DNA of 64,000 bases from Paenibacillus durus ATCC 35681 (GTDB lineage: Bacteria > Bacillota > Bacilli > Paenibacillales > Paenibacillaceae): positions 1,860,001 through 1,924,000 of the forward strand of contig NZ_CP011114.1 of the NCBI RefSeq assembly GCF_000993825.1. The letters run 5' to 3'. Made by a program: the position numbers and the translations under genes. Below are positions 1 to 10,144 of this stretch, in pieces (within the stretch, counting starts at the first letter, position 1; each line of letters begins with the position of its first letter). The notes under the pieces are model-generated. The model was given only the letters and a program-made list of their open reading frames with translations. It did not search any database and was not told the origin of the DNA.

Positions 1-1
1 T

Positions 2-271
2 CCCGTGCAGTATATCGGCAGTTACGCGGGACGTCTGCCGCTGATTCATCTGAAAGATATGAAGCGCTTGGTGGACGGCTCGGCGGAAACGGTGGTGCTT
101 GGCGAAGGTGAAGTGGATCTAGCCGCCATTCTGAAGGCGGCGGAACAGGCAGGCGTCAAGTGGGCCATTGTGGAGCAGGACTATTGCAGCCGGCCGCCGC
201 TGGACAGCGTGGCGGATAGTATAAAGTGGCTTGAAACAAACTATAAACAAGGAGGCAATATTCATGTTTAA
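2..271 (+). CDS. Sugar phosphate isomerase/epimerase, C-terminal part (truncated by window edge)
   Basis: This is the last 89 or so codons of a gene that begins before the window. It shows the end of a xylose-isomerase-like TIM barrel: the segment LIHLKDMK carries the metal-binding His of this fold, and VEQDY near the C-terminus is the position of the last metal-ligand Glu. The enzyme would interconvert keto and aldo or epimeric sugars or inositol derivatives; the substrate cannot be told. Its stop overlaps the start of the downstream dehydrogenase by 8 bases, so the two are translationally coupled. Family call is fairly sure; specificity is unknown. Confidence 0.75.
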   Translation, partial: PVQYIGSYAGRLPLIHLKDMKRLVDGSAETVVLGEGEVDLAAILKAAEQAGVKWAIVEQDYCSRPPLDSVADSIKWLETNYKQGGNIHV

Positions 272-1397
272 GACACTTAAAATCGCAATTATCGGCTGCG
301 GGGGCATCGCAAACGGCAAGCACCTGCCAAGTCTCTCGCGTCAAAAGAACGCCGAATTGGTCGCTTTCTGCGATATTAACGAAGAACGGGCGCAGGAAGC
401 CGCGGAAAAATATGGCGCAGAAGGCGCTAAGGTATATACGGACTACCAGAAGCTGCTGAAAGACGGCGGCATCGACGTGGTGCATGTATGTACGCCGAAT
501 GACAGCCACTCGGCAATTACGGTTGCCGCGCTCGAAGCCGATTGCCACGTAATGTGCGAGAAACCGATGGCGAAGACGACGGCTCAGGCGCAGGAAATGC
601 TGGACGCTGCCCGCCGGACCGGCAAGAAGCTGTCCATCGCCTACCAGAACCGTTTCCGCAACGATAGCCAGTATTTGAAGGAATTGTGCGAGAAGGGAGA
701 GCTGGGCGAAGTTTACTATGCCAAAGCGATCGCGCTGCGCCGCCGCGCGGTGCCGACTTGGGGCGTATTCCTGGACGAAGAGAAGCAGGGCGGAGGTCCG
801 CTGATCGACATCGGTACGCATGCGCTGGATTTAACGCTGTGGATGATGGACAACTACAAGCCGCGCAGCGTAACCGGCTCGGTGTTCCATAAGCTCGGAC
901 AGCGGGAGAATGCCGCCAACGCGTTCGGTCCATGGGACCCGGAACAGTTCAAGGTGGAGGATTCCGCATTCGGCTTCATTACGATGGAGAACGGAGCGAC
1001 GATTGCGCTGGAATCGAGCTGGGCGCTGAACGTCGCCGAGTACGGCGAAGCGAAGACGCTGCTGTGCGGAACGGAAGCCGGTGCCGATATGACCAGCGGA
1101 CTTCGCATTAACGGTGAACGCTATGGCCGTCTGTATGAGACGAATATCGAGCTTACTCCGGGCGGAGTCGCCTTCTATTCGGGAGATGAAGAGAGCGAGG
1201 CGGACCGTGAAGCGCGTCTGTGGCTTGAGGCGGTGAGCGAAGACAAGGAACCGCTGGTCAAACCGGAGCAGGCGCTTGTGGTTACGCAGATTCTGGAGGC
1301 CATTTACGAATCCGCACGTACCGGCAAGACGATTTATTTTGACGGAACACAAGATAGCGCAACCAAAGACTCGGCTCAAGCGGTACTGAATAAATAA
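264..1397 (+). CDS. Gfo/Idh/MocA family NAD(P)-dependent oxidoreductase
   Basis: A 377-residue protein with an N-terminal Rossmann fold (GCGGIANGKH at about residues 11-20) and the CEKPMAKT motif at about residue 105, whose Lys is the catalytic residue of the family. The C-terminal alpha/beta domain follows (GGGPLIDIGTHALD). Such enzymes oxidise sugars, inositols or sugar derivatives, typically next to TIM-barrel isomerases as here. The ATG at 264 is chosen because an AAGGAGG box lies 8 bases upstream; an earlier in-frame ATG at 231 has no such box and would overlap the preceding gene further. It sits in an operon with isomerase genes on both sides. The exact substrate is not predictable. Confidence 0.9.
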   Translation: MFKTLKIAIIGCGGIANGKHLPSLSRQKNAELVAFCDINEERAQEAAEKYGAEGAKVYTDYQKLLKDGGIDVVHVCTPNDSHSAITVAALEADCHVMCEKPMAKTTAQAQEMLDAARRTGKKLSIAYQNRFRNDSQYLKELCEKGELGEVYYAKAIALRRRAVPTWGVFLDEEKQGGGPLIDIGTHALDLTLWMMDNYKPRSVTGSVFHKLGQRENAANAFGPWDPEQFKVEDSAFGFITMENGATIALESSWALNVAEYGEAKTLLCGTEAGADMTSGLRINGERYGRLYETNIELTPGGVAFYSGDEESEADREARLWLEAVSEDKEPLVKPEQALVVTQILEAIYESARTGKTIYFDGTQDSATKDSAQAVLNK

Positions 1398-1427
1398 GAC
1401 GATAAACGGAGAGGGGAAACACAATCC

Positions 1428-2396
1428 ATGAAACTTGGCGTATTTATGGTATTGTTCGGCGGCCGCAAGCTGGAGGATGCGCTGGACTATGTGGCGGAAA
1501 AAGGAGTTAAAGCGGTGGAGATCGGCACGGGAGGTAATCCTGGAAAAAGCCACTGCGATCCGCAGCTGCTGCTTGAAGACGAGCGCGCGCTGAAAGAGTT
1601 CAAGCATGCGGTAGAGTCGAGAGGGCTGATTATCAGTGCGCTCAGCTGCCACGGCAACCCGCTGCACCCGCAAAAGGCGCTGGCGCAGAAGGACCACGAG
1701 GACTTCCAAAATTCGGTCAGATTAGCGGAGAAGCTGGGCGTTTCGGTTGTCAATACGTTCTCCGGCTGCCCTGGAGACCATGAGGATGCGAAGTACCCGA
1801 ACTGGCCGGTCGCTCCCTGGCCGAATGATTTTCAGGAAGTGCTGAAATGGCAGTGGGAGAATAAAGTCATTCCTTACTGGATAGAGGCGGGAGCTTTTGC
1901 GGCGGATCATGGCGTCAAGGTGGGACTTGAGCTGCATGGCGGCTTCTCGGTGCATACACCGGCAACGCTGCTCCGTCTGAGAGAAGCGGCGGGCGAAGTC
2001 ATCGGCGCCAATCTGGACCCCAGCCATATGTGGTGGCAGGGAATCGACCCAGTGCAGGCTATTCATATCCTGGGCCGGGCCGGAGCGATTCATCACTTCC
2101 ATGCCAAGGATACGGTCATAGATCCGGTTAACGTGAACAAGTATGGCCTGACCGATATGCAGACCTATGACAACATGCTGGACCGCGCCTGGCAGTTCCG
2201 CACCGTCGGCTACGGCCATGACCTGAAGACCTGGGCGGATATTGTCAGCGCGCTTCGCCTGGTTGGTTATGATTATGTCGTCAGCATTGAGCATGAAGAC
2301 GGGCTGATGTCGATCAATGAAGGCTTCTCCAAAGCGGTCGACAATCTGAATCAGGTGCTGATCCAAGAGCAGCTTGGCGAAATGTGGTGGCTGTAA
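1428..2396 (+). CDS. Sugar phosphate isomerase/epimerase (xylose isomerase-like TIM barrel)
   Basis: A 322-residue protein of the AP-endonuclease-2/xylose isomerase-like superfamily. Putative metal ligands of this fold are visible in order: Glu in GLELHGG (about residue 166), Asp and His in NLDPSH (about 196), His in HFHAKD (about 223) and Glu in SIEHED (about 286). Start ATG follows a GGAGAGGGG box. Together with the upstream Gfo/Idh/MocA dehydrogenase and isomerase it forms a three-gene sugar or cyclitol catabolic operon whose upstream part lies outside the window. The operon ends at a clear terminator at 2441-2482. Family call is firm, substrate unknown. Confidence 0.88.
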   Translation: MKLGVFMVLFGGRKLEDALDYVAEKGVKAVEIGTGGNPGKSHCDPQLLLEDERALKEFKHAVESRGLIISALSCHGNPLHPQKALAQKDHEDFQNSVRLAEKLGVSVVNTFSGCPGDHEDAKYPNWPVAPWPNDFQEVLKWQWENKVIPYWIEAGAFAADHGVKVGLELHGGFSVHTPATLLRLREAAGEVIGANLDPSHMWWQGIDPVQAIHILGRAGAIHHFHAKDTVIDPVNVNKYGLTDMQTYDNMLDRAWQFRTVGYGHDLKTWADIVSALRLVGYDYVVSIEHEDGLMSINEGFSKAVDNLNQVLIQEQLGEMWWL

Positions 2397-4138
<1,742 letters not shown>

Positions 4139-4173
4139 GTTGGAAGAGGATTTTAGGAAACGCCGTACAGCGG

Positions 4174-4211
4174 AACAAGCGCCGAGCCTCATTTGAGGAC
4201 CGGCGCTTGTT
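4174..4211. terminator. Hairpin between convergent genes
   Basis: AACAAGCGCCG and CGGCGCTTGTT form a perfect 11-bp stem, with CCTC/GAGG pairing again in the loop. It lies between the glucosidase gene and the convergent carbamoyltransferase gene and may terminate both. T runs are short, so strength is uncertain. Confidence 0.6.
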
Positions 4212-4215
4212 AGCG

Positions 4216-5100
4216 TTAAGAAGCCGTATGTCTGGAGTGAAAAAGGCAGTACAGCATAATGGCCTGCTGGACATACAGAAGACATTTTTTGAAATCATAT
4301 CCGACAAAATAATCCGATTCTATGATATCCGCCGAGACCTCTTCCTCTCTGAAAAAGGGCGGGCACGGATTGAGCAGTGCGCCGGGCTTAGCCGAACGCA
4401 TCCGCTGTAAATTTAACTGGTACTTCCCTATGTATTCGGCATTCCGGTATTCCTCCGGCAAAGAATCGGTCAGCAGGACGTCGCTGTCCGGTATTATCCC
4501 GTCCAGACGGGTATGAAACGAATAATTGGCGGTTTCCGGCCCAAGCGCATTGCCCTTAGTAGAGACGTGATGGAAGTTTAAATTCATCCTCTTCGCCATG
4601 CTCATCCATGTTCGGCTGATGTTGCCTCCCGGGCCCACAAAGGTATAGACCAGGTCCTTATAATCCGGTCTCCGCCTGCTGATTGCATAGAGGTCGGACA
4701 TGATTTCGCACGGATGATTTTCCGAAGTCATGGCATTGATGACAGGAATCGAAGCATTACGCGACAGCTCCCGAAGCTTATTGAGGTCCGGATGCCGGAC
4801 TACGGCCGCGTCGGCCCAGTTCTCCATATAGCCTATGACATCGGCAAGGTCTTCTCTCTTATTCAGAGCTTCCGGTGACATGCAAATACATTCACCCCGC
4901 AGATCGCGGATGCCTTTCTCAAAGCTTACTCTCGTGCGAAGACTGGTCTCGGGAAATAATAAAACGAACGTTTTTCCTTGAAGCAGGGGCTGCTCCCGGT
5001 TCTGGCAAAGCCGGTCGGTCAGGCTAAAAATTTCTTCAATCTGTTCCGGCTTACACTCCTCAATATCCAGAAAATTCAGGGCGATCACGTCCTTATACAA
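4216..5100 (-). CDS. Ornithine/aspartate carbamoyltransferase-family protein
   Basis: A 294-residue protein of the carbamoyltransferase fold. The carbamoyl phosphate-binding motif appears as ETSLRTRVSFE (the family consensus is STRTR) and the HPCQ motif as ENHPCEIMSDL. A C-terminal NPCPP stands where ornithine transcarbamylases have HCLP, so ornithine is doubtful as the substrate. The protein would join carbamoyl phosphate to an amino acid or polyamine. It stands alone, not with arginine genes, convergent to the glucosidase. Its start appears to be TTG at 5100 with no good ribosome binding site; a GTG at 5086 is another option. Family likely, substrate unknown. Confidence 0.7.
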   Translation of the reverse strand: MYKDVIALNFLDIEECKPEQIEEIFSLTDRLCQNREQPLLQGKTFVLLFPETSLRTRVSFEKGIRDLRGECICMSPEALNKREDLADVIGYMENWADAAVVRHPDLNKLRELSRNASIPVINAMTSENHPCEIMSDLYAISRRRPDYKDLVYTFVGPGGNISRTWMSMAKRMNLNFHHVSTKGNALGPETANYSFHTRLDGIIPDSDVLLTDSLPEEYRNAEYIGKYQLNLQRMRSAKPGALLNPCPPFFREEEVSADIIESDYFVGYDFKKCLLYVQQAIMLYCLFHSRHTAS

Positions 5101-5381
5101 GAGATGGGTAAGTCTGAATAGCGAAAAAATATAGTAAAATATGTATTAGTATACACTAACTATTATGAATAGTGATATGAAAAACGTTCTAAACTCTCTC
5201 AGTGCGGGGGAGTATTTTAACATAAAATACCTATCAATATATGTTATATAAGATGACAAAACTAAAAATTTAATGAAAGTGTGTCATTTATATTGACATT
5301 CATTTATGCACGATAGTATTATTATCGCAAATAACAGCTGTAACGAAGATGAAAGGTTCAGAAAGGTTGTTTTCATTTGTG

Positions 5382-5395
5382 GGAAAAGGTTTTCC
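5382..5395. promoter_or_regulatory. Putative LacI-family operator, copy 1
   Basis: GGAAAAGGTTTTCC has perfect 6-base arms around a central GG, the usual shape of LacI-family operators. An identical 14-mer occurs 56 bases downstream, just before the LacI gene. Autoregulation and control of the alpha-glucoside operon is the simplest reading. Confidence 0.6.
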
Positions 5396-5437
5396 TCGCA
5401 TTGCTTAACAAAGGTTCTCTCTTTTTTTTGAGACTGA

Positions 5438-5451
5438 GGAAAAGGTTTTCC
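5438..5451. promoter_or_regulatory. Putative LacI-family operator, copy 2
   Basis: Second identical copy of GGAAAAGGTTTTCC, ending 25 bases before the start codon of the LacI regulator. The spacing of 56 bases (about five helical turns) between copies would allow two dimers to bind on one face or form a small loop. Confidence 0.6.
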
Positions 5452-5476
5452 TGATTATGACAAAGGGGGTGAAAGC

Positions 5477-6487
5477 ATGTCATTTACAATCAAGGATGTG
5501 GCAAGGCTAGCGAATGTCTCCATTGCCACGGTGTCGCGGGTGCTGAACCGGAGCAAGCCTGTTAGTCCCGAAGTGCGTGAGAAAGTGATGAAAGTGGTGG
5601 ACGAGCTCGGATACAATCCAAATCCCGTGGCCCGAACGCTGATTATGAAGGAGAGTATGCTGGTCGGTGTGCTGATTTCGGATGTCGCCAATACCTTTAT
5701 TTCGATGTTTGTCCGCGGCATTGAAAAAGAACTCTTCCAGCATGGCTATACGACTCTGCTCTGCAATACGAACGGGGATACGGATGTTGAACTCCATTAT
5801 TTAAATCTGCTTCGTGATAAGTATGTGGATGGCGTTGTACTGTTAACCTCCGCTCCGAAACAGGAGCAAATCGATTTCTTCGATAAGAACGATATTCCCG
5901 TTATATTCTCCAGTCACACGGACAAGGACGGCCGGTTCTCTTGCATCAACATCGATGATTACCAGGCCACCTATGATGCCGCAAAGTATCTGATCGGGCT
6001 GGGTCACCGCAGCATCGCTTTTTTCAGCGGACCGATGGAGTATTACCAAACGGTTGAGCGGTATAACGGCTATATGCAGGCTCTGGCCGATCACGGCATT
6101 GAATACCAAGAAGGATGGCTTTTTGATAAGGATTATGACCTTGATTCGGGTTACAAGAGCGGGATGGAACTGTTCGCGCGGGAGGATCGGCCGACAGCTG
6201 TCTGCTGTGTCAGTGATATGGTTGCCATCGGGGCGATCCGGGCGGCGGAGGACAGTGGTCTGCGGGTCCCAGAGGATATATCGATCATGGGATTTGACGA
6301 TATTCCGATTGCCGGAGCTTATCGTCCCAAAATAACGACCGTACGCCAGCCGGTGTACGAGCTGGGCTCCGGGTCCGCGCAAATGCTGCTTAAACAAATT
6401 CGGGAAAAAGGAACCGGAAGCTGTGAATCCATGGTACTTCCCCATGAAATTATCGTAAGAGAAAGCTGCCGGGCACTGACTGACTAA
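5477..6487 (+). CDS. LacI-family transcriptional regulator of the alpha-glucoside operon
   Basis: A 336-residue LacI/GalR repressor. The N-terminal helix-turn-helix reads TIKDVARLANVSIATVSRVL, followed by a hinge helix with NPVARTL at about residues 50-56. Residues 60-330 form the periplasmic-binding-protein-like sugar sensor (GFDDIPIAGAYRPKITTVRQP is typical of the C-terminal subdomain). Start ATG has an AAAGGGGGTG box. It is followed after 41 bases by the solute-binding protein, so it probably is the local regulator and part of the operon. The two 14-base palindromes upstream are its likely operators. The inducer is probably a maltose- or isomaltose-type sugar, by context. Confidence 0.92.
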   Translation: MSFTIKDVARLANVSIATVSRVLNRSKPVSPEVREKVMKVVDELGYNPNPVARTLIMKESMLVGVLISDVANTFISMFVRGIEKELFQHGYTTLLCNTNGDTDVELHYLNLLRDKYVDGVVLLTSAPKQEQIDFFDKNDIPVIFSSHTDKDGRFSCINIDDYQATYDAAKYLIGLGHRSIAFFSGPMEYYQTVERYNGYMQALADHGIEYQEGWLFDKDYDLDSGYKSGMELFAREDRPTAVCCVSDMVAIGAIRAAEDSGLRVPEDISIMGFDDIPIAGAYRPKITTVRQPVYELGSGSAQMLLKQIREKGTGSCESMVLPHEIIVRESCRALTD

Positions 6488-6528
6488 AGTCTTTCTTATT
6501 CATTTACAAACTAAAGGAGAGATTTGAA

Positions 6529-7809
6529 ATGACAAAGAAATTGGGACTTCTCACACTTTGTATGATGTTGATATTTGTGCTCTCGGCCTGCGGCGGCAAG
6601 CCGGGTTCCGGGGCAGAGAATTCGGGAAATGCCGCCGCTGATTCCGGCGGGGAAGCGACAGCCGAGGGAACGGAGGAATTAACGCCGGAACCGGGAGCGG
6701 AGTTGACCTTCTGGACGATCAAGGATGGTTTCAGCGATTACGCCGTTCAAGAGTTTGAAAAGAAATATAACATTAAAGTAACGGTAGAAGACGTTGCTTA
6801 CTGGGACAGCGTAGCCCGTATGACAACGGATGGACCGTCCGGTACGGGTGCCGATGTATTCGGGATGACGAACGATTTCCTTGGAGGGGCTGTCAATGCC
6901 GGCCTTGTATTGCCGAACGATTATTTTGAAGAAGATACCAAAACCATCAATCGTAAGCTGGCTGTTGACGCATCGACATATGAGGGGATTCTGTATGGTT
7001 ATCCTCGTTCAGTTTATACGTATGGGCTTTATGTCAATAAAGATCTGGTGAAGGACGCCAAGCTGGATACATGGGACGATGTCATTGCGTTTTCGAAGAA
7101 ATTTAATGACGTTAAAAGCAATAAATACGGCTTCATGTTTGACAGTGGTTCCTTTTATCTCTTTAGCTTTCTGACCGGTTACGGCGGTTATATATTTGGC
7201 AGCAATGAAACGGACCCGACGGATATCGGCGTTAACAATGAAGGGTCGGTTAAAGGCATGACATTCTTAAAATCGCTAAAAGACATTTTACCGTTCAAAT
7301 TGACCGACATGACCAGAGACGCGAAGAATGGACTTTGGGAACAAGGCAAATTGGCCATGAATATGGATGGCAGCTGGGAAATTGGCAAATACAGCAAGCT
7401 TCCGTTTCAAGTAGCCGTTATCCCGCTGCCGGCCATGCCGGAAGGGAAAGCTCCGGTTACACTGGCGGGAACCACTTCGTATTATGTAAGCACGTATTCG
7501 AAATATCCGAATGCGGCGAAGCTGTTCGCCAATTTTATTACCTCAAAGGATATGCAGATTAAAGATAACGAATTAATCGGCTCCATTCCGGCTGCCGAAG
7601 GAATTGACGACAGCATTAGAAAAGATGAAATCATGCAGGGCTTCTTAAAACAGATAGAAAGCAGCCGCATGTGGTCAAGTCTTCCGGAAATGCAATACTT
7701 TGGGCAATACATGGACCCGGCATTTGATGCGGTCTGGAACGGCGCCGATGTCAAGGCGACCCTCGACAAAGCAGCGGAAGGCATGAAGACAAGCATAGGG
7801 ATGAAATAA
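6529..7809 (+). CDS. Maltodextrin-type ABC transporter substrate-binding lipoprotein
   Basis: A 426-residue extracellular solute-binding protein. The signal peptide ends in a lipobox LSAC (Cys at about residue 21), so the protein is lipid-anchored outside the membrane. A low-complexity G/A/E linker follows, then a MalE-type fold (LTFWTIKDGF; GLWEQGKLAMNMDGSWEIG is the conserved core of this class). Start ATG with AAAGGAGAG box. It precedes two permease genes of the MalF/MalG type and an alpha-glucosidase, so its ligand is likely maltose, maltodextrin or another alpha-glucoside. A strong stem-loop follows the gene and may stabilise its message relative to the permeases. Confidence 0.93.
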   Translation: MTKKLGLLTLCMMLIFVLSACGGKPGSGAENSGNAAADSGGEATAEGTEELTPEPGAELTFWTIKDGFSDYAVQEFEKKYNIKVTVEDVAYWDSVARMTTDGPSGTGADVFGMTNDFLGGAVNAGLVLPNDYFEEDTKTINRKLAVDASTYEGILYGYPRSVYTYGLYVNKDLVKDAKLDTWDDVIAFSKKFNDVKSNKYGFMFDSGSFYLFSFLTGYGGYIFGSNETDPTDIGVNNEGSVKGMTFLKSLKDILPFKLTDMTRDAKNGLWEQGKLAMNMDGSWEIGKYSKLPFQVAVIPLPAMPEGKAPVTLAGTTSYYVSTYSKYPNAAKLFANFITSKDMQIKDNELIGSIPAAEGIDDSIRKDEIMQGFLKQIESSRMWSSLPEMQYFGQYMDPAFDAVWNGADVKATLDKAAEGMKTSIGMK

Positions 7810-7824
7810 GCGGAGATAAAAAAA

Positions 7825-7858
7825 GGGGGTCATCCGGGGCTTTCCGGGTGATCCCCCC
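7825..7858. terminator. Stem-loop between binding-protein and permease genes
   Basis: A GC-rich hairpin (GGGGGTCATCCGG paired with CCGGGTGATCCCCC) lies 15 bases after the binding-protein stop. No T run follows it on the + strand, so it more likely limits readthrough partly or protects the upstream message from 3' decay, as is common after binding-protein genes. Confidence 0.6.
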
Positions 7859-7883
7859 TAACTTAGATGGGAGTTGAAAGGAG

Positions 7884-9230
7884 ATGCAGCAGCTGGCGAT
7901 TGGATCTAAGTATCCCGAACCTTCCAAAAAGTTCAGAAAAAAGGCCGCCCTGTTATCCGTTATCGCTATGGGACTGGGCCAGATCTATAACCGGCAGTAT
8001 GTCAAGGGGTTCCTTCTGCTCGCCTTTTACGTGTACGGCATATTTACAGCAGTGACAAGTCTGCCCCATGCGCTTTGGGCGCTCATCACGCTTGGCGAGA
8101 CGGAGACTCACCTGCAGAAAGTCGGAAGATTATACAAGCAGGTCATGGGCGACCATTCGATCTTTCTAATGGTCGAGAGTTTGATCACGGTGTTCATCAT
8201 GCTTGTGCTGATTTGGCTGTATATAGCCGGCATCAAGGACGCTTACCGGACCGGCAAGCTGCGGGAAGAAGGCGTTAGGCCCAATACGTTCAAGCAGACG
8301 CTTAGCTTTGTGGCGGCATACCGCTTCCCGCACATCGTGCTGGCCATTCCGTTGCTCGGTGTCGTGTTCTTCACGGTGATGCCGATTATTTTTATGATCC
8401 TGGTCGCCTTTACCGACTTCACCCGGGAAACTATGCCGCCTGCCCATCTGATCAACTGGGAAGGACTTCAGGCATTCAAGGAGCTTTTGCGCACCAAGGC
8501 ATGGAGCCACACCTTTTACAGTGTGACGTTATGGACGTTTATCTGGGCGTTTTTTGCAACAATCACGGGCTATTTCGGCGGATTCGCGGCGGCGCTGCTT
8601 GTGCAGTCTAAGGGAATTCGGTTCAGATCGTTCTGGCGGACGGCTTTCATTCTGCCCTTTGCCATCCCGATGTTCGTCTCCACCCTGATCATGCGCAATA
8701 TTTTTAACGGCCAATTCGGACCCGTCAACCAATATTTGGGGATGCTCGGGATCGCCAAGGCTCCCTGGCTGTCCGATCCGCTCTGGGCAAAAATCACGCT
8801 AATCTTAGTCAATTTCTGGCTGAGCTTCCCGGTCTCCATGCTGATGATTATCGGAATCCTGTCCACCATACCAAGGGATATGTATGAAGCGGCGGATATC
8901 GACGGTGCGAGCGGCTCCCAGAAGACGCGGCTGATCACTTTTCCGATGGTAATGTATTCGATGGCGCCGCTGATTATTATGCAATTCGTAGCCAATATCA
9001 ATAACTTCAATATCGTATATCTGCTAACGAACGGCAAGCCGCTTAACGGAGACTTTCAGTTCGCCGGGCATACCGATATTCTGATCACCTGGCTGTTCAA
9101 GCTGTCGATGGAGCAGGGGAAATATAACTACGCCTCGGTAATCGGGATTTTCATCTTCATTGTGCTCTCCGTATTCGCCATATGGAATGTTCGCCGCACC
9201 AAAGCGTTCAAGGAGGAGGATGCTTCATGA
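7884..9230 (+). CDS. MalF-like sugar ABC transporter permease
   Basis: A 448-residue membrane protein with an N-terminal extension that includes a short hydrophobic hairpin (GLGQIYNRQYVKG, as in Gram-positive MalF proteins). The permease core has several membrane segments and the cytoplasmic EAA loop MYEAADIDGASGSQKTRL at about residues 333-350, which docks the ATPase. The first ATG directly abuts GGAG, which is tight; a CTG three codons on would have better spacing, so the exact start is uncertain. Its stop overlaps the next start by four bases (ATGA). It works with the upstream lipoprotein and the MalG-like permease. Confidence 0.92.
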   Translation: MQQLAIGSKYPEPSKKFRKKAALLSVIAMGLGQIYNRQYVKGFLLLAFYVYGIFTAVTSLPHALWALITLGETETHLQKVGRLYKQVMGDHSIFLMVESLITVFIMLVLIWLYIAGIKDAYRTGKLREEGVRPNTFKQTLSFVAAYRFPHIVLAIPLLGVVFFTVMPIIFMILVAFTDFTRETMPPAHLINWEGLQAFKELLRTKAWSHTFYSVTLWTFIWAFFATITGYFGGFAAALLVQSKGIRFRSFWRTAFILPFAIPMFVSTLIMRNIFNGQFGPVNQYLGMLGIAKAPWLSDPLWAKITLILVNFWLSFPVSMLMIIGILSTIPRDMYEAADIDGASGSQKTRLITFPMVMYSMAPLIIMQFVANINNFNIVYLLTNGKPLNGDFQFAGHTDILITWLFKLSMEQGKYNYASVIGIFIFIVLSVFAIWNVRRTKAFKEEDAS

Positions 9231-10066
9231 GACCCGGAAACCAAGCGAGAACGAGAATCCGGCTGTCGCTCAGCTATACCGCGCTTATTCTTCTTACAGC
9301 CTTCTGCGCCTATCCGGCCCTGTGGGTGCTGATGTCTTCTTTTCGTACCGGGGACGCGCTATTTAGCGATACAATCCTGCCGACCTCTTACACCTTCAGC
9401 CATTATACCGAACTGTTCGCCAAGCATCCGTTCGGCGTCTGGTACATGAATACGCTGAAAATCGCGGTCTCCAGCATGATTCTCGGCACGATTCTTACGC
9501 TGCTCACGGGTTACGCCTTCTCGGTATTCCGTTTCACCGGGCGCAAAAATCTGATGAGCATCCTGCTGGTGCTCGGATTGTTTCCCGGATTTATGAGTAT
9601 GATCGCAATTTATATTTTGCTCAATCAGATGAATCTGCTGAATACGCACACCGCCGTGGTCATCGTATATGCGGCGGGAGCGCCGCTGTATTTTCTGTTC
9701 GCCAAAAGCTATTTCGACACGATTCCGAGGAGTCTTGTCGAAGCCGCGCGGATTGACGGAGCCGGGCATATGCCGATATTCTTTCGGATCGTGCTTCCGC
9801 TGTCGACCCCGCTCATTGTGTATACCGCGCTTATGACATTCACGGGGGCGTTCACGGATTTCATCTTCGCCAAGCTGGTACTGCGTTCGCCGGACAAGAA
9901 GACGCTTGCGGTCGGCCTGTTCGACATGATTGGCGACCGCTTCTCGAATGAATTTACGATGTTCGCCGCAGGCTGCGTATTGGCTGCCGTTCCGGTCACC
10001 ATCTTGTTCATCCTGATGCAGCGCTTCCTGGTAGACGGATTAACGGCTGGGGCCGATAAGGGATAA
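9227..10066 (+). CDS. MalG-like sugar ABC transporter permease
   Basis: A 279-residue permease with six predicted membrane segments and the EAA loop SLVEAARIDGAGHMPIFFRI at about residues 168-187. Start at the ATG overlapping the malF-like stop (ATGA), preceded by AGGAGGA. No ATP-binding subunit is encoded in the operon, which is usual for Gram-positive sugar transporters that share an MsmX-type ATPase; that ATPase is not in this window. It forms the channel together with the preceding permease. Confidence 0.93.
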   Translation: MRPGNQARTRIRLSLSYTALILLTAFCAYPALWVLMSSFRTGDALFSDTILPTSYTFSHYTELFAKHPFGVWYMNTLKIAVSSMILGTILTLLTGYAFSVFRFTGRKNLMSILLVLGLFPGFMSMIAIYILLNQMNLLNTHTAVVIVYAAGAPLYFLFAKSYFDTIPRSLVEAARIDGAGHMPIFFRIVLPLSTPLIVYTALMTFTGAFTDFIFAKLVLRSPDKKTLAVGLFDMIGDRFSNEFTMFAAGCVLAAVPVTILFILMQRFLVDGLTAGADKG

Positions 10067-10144
10067 GCGAACGCTCCAGATACAAATTTTGAATTAGATA
10101 CTCAAGAGTATTAACGCTCAACTAACGTTCAGGAGGATTAAGAC

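Larger units (their letters stand above)
5101..5476. promoter_or_regulatory. Intergenic control region with several inverted repeats
   Basis: This 376-base AT-rich region separates the divergent carbamoyltransferase and LacI genes and contains no gene. It holds three inverted repeats near the carbamoyltransferase side: TTAGT-4-ACTAA (5146-5159), ACTAT-5-ATAGT (near 5159-5173), and GTATTTTA-3-TAAAATAC (5212-5230). Near the LacI gene are two copies of a LacI-like operator, listed separately. The left repeats look like operators or promoter elements for the carbamoyltransferase gene, but no regulator is assigned. Confidence 0.5.
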
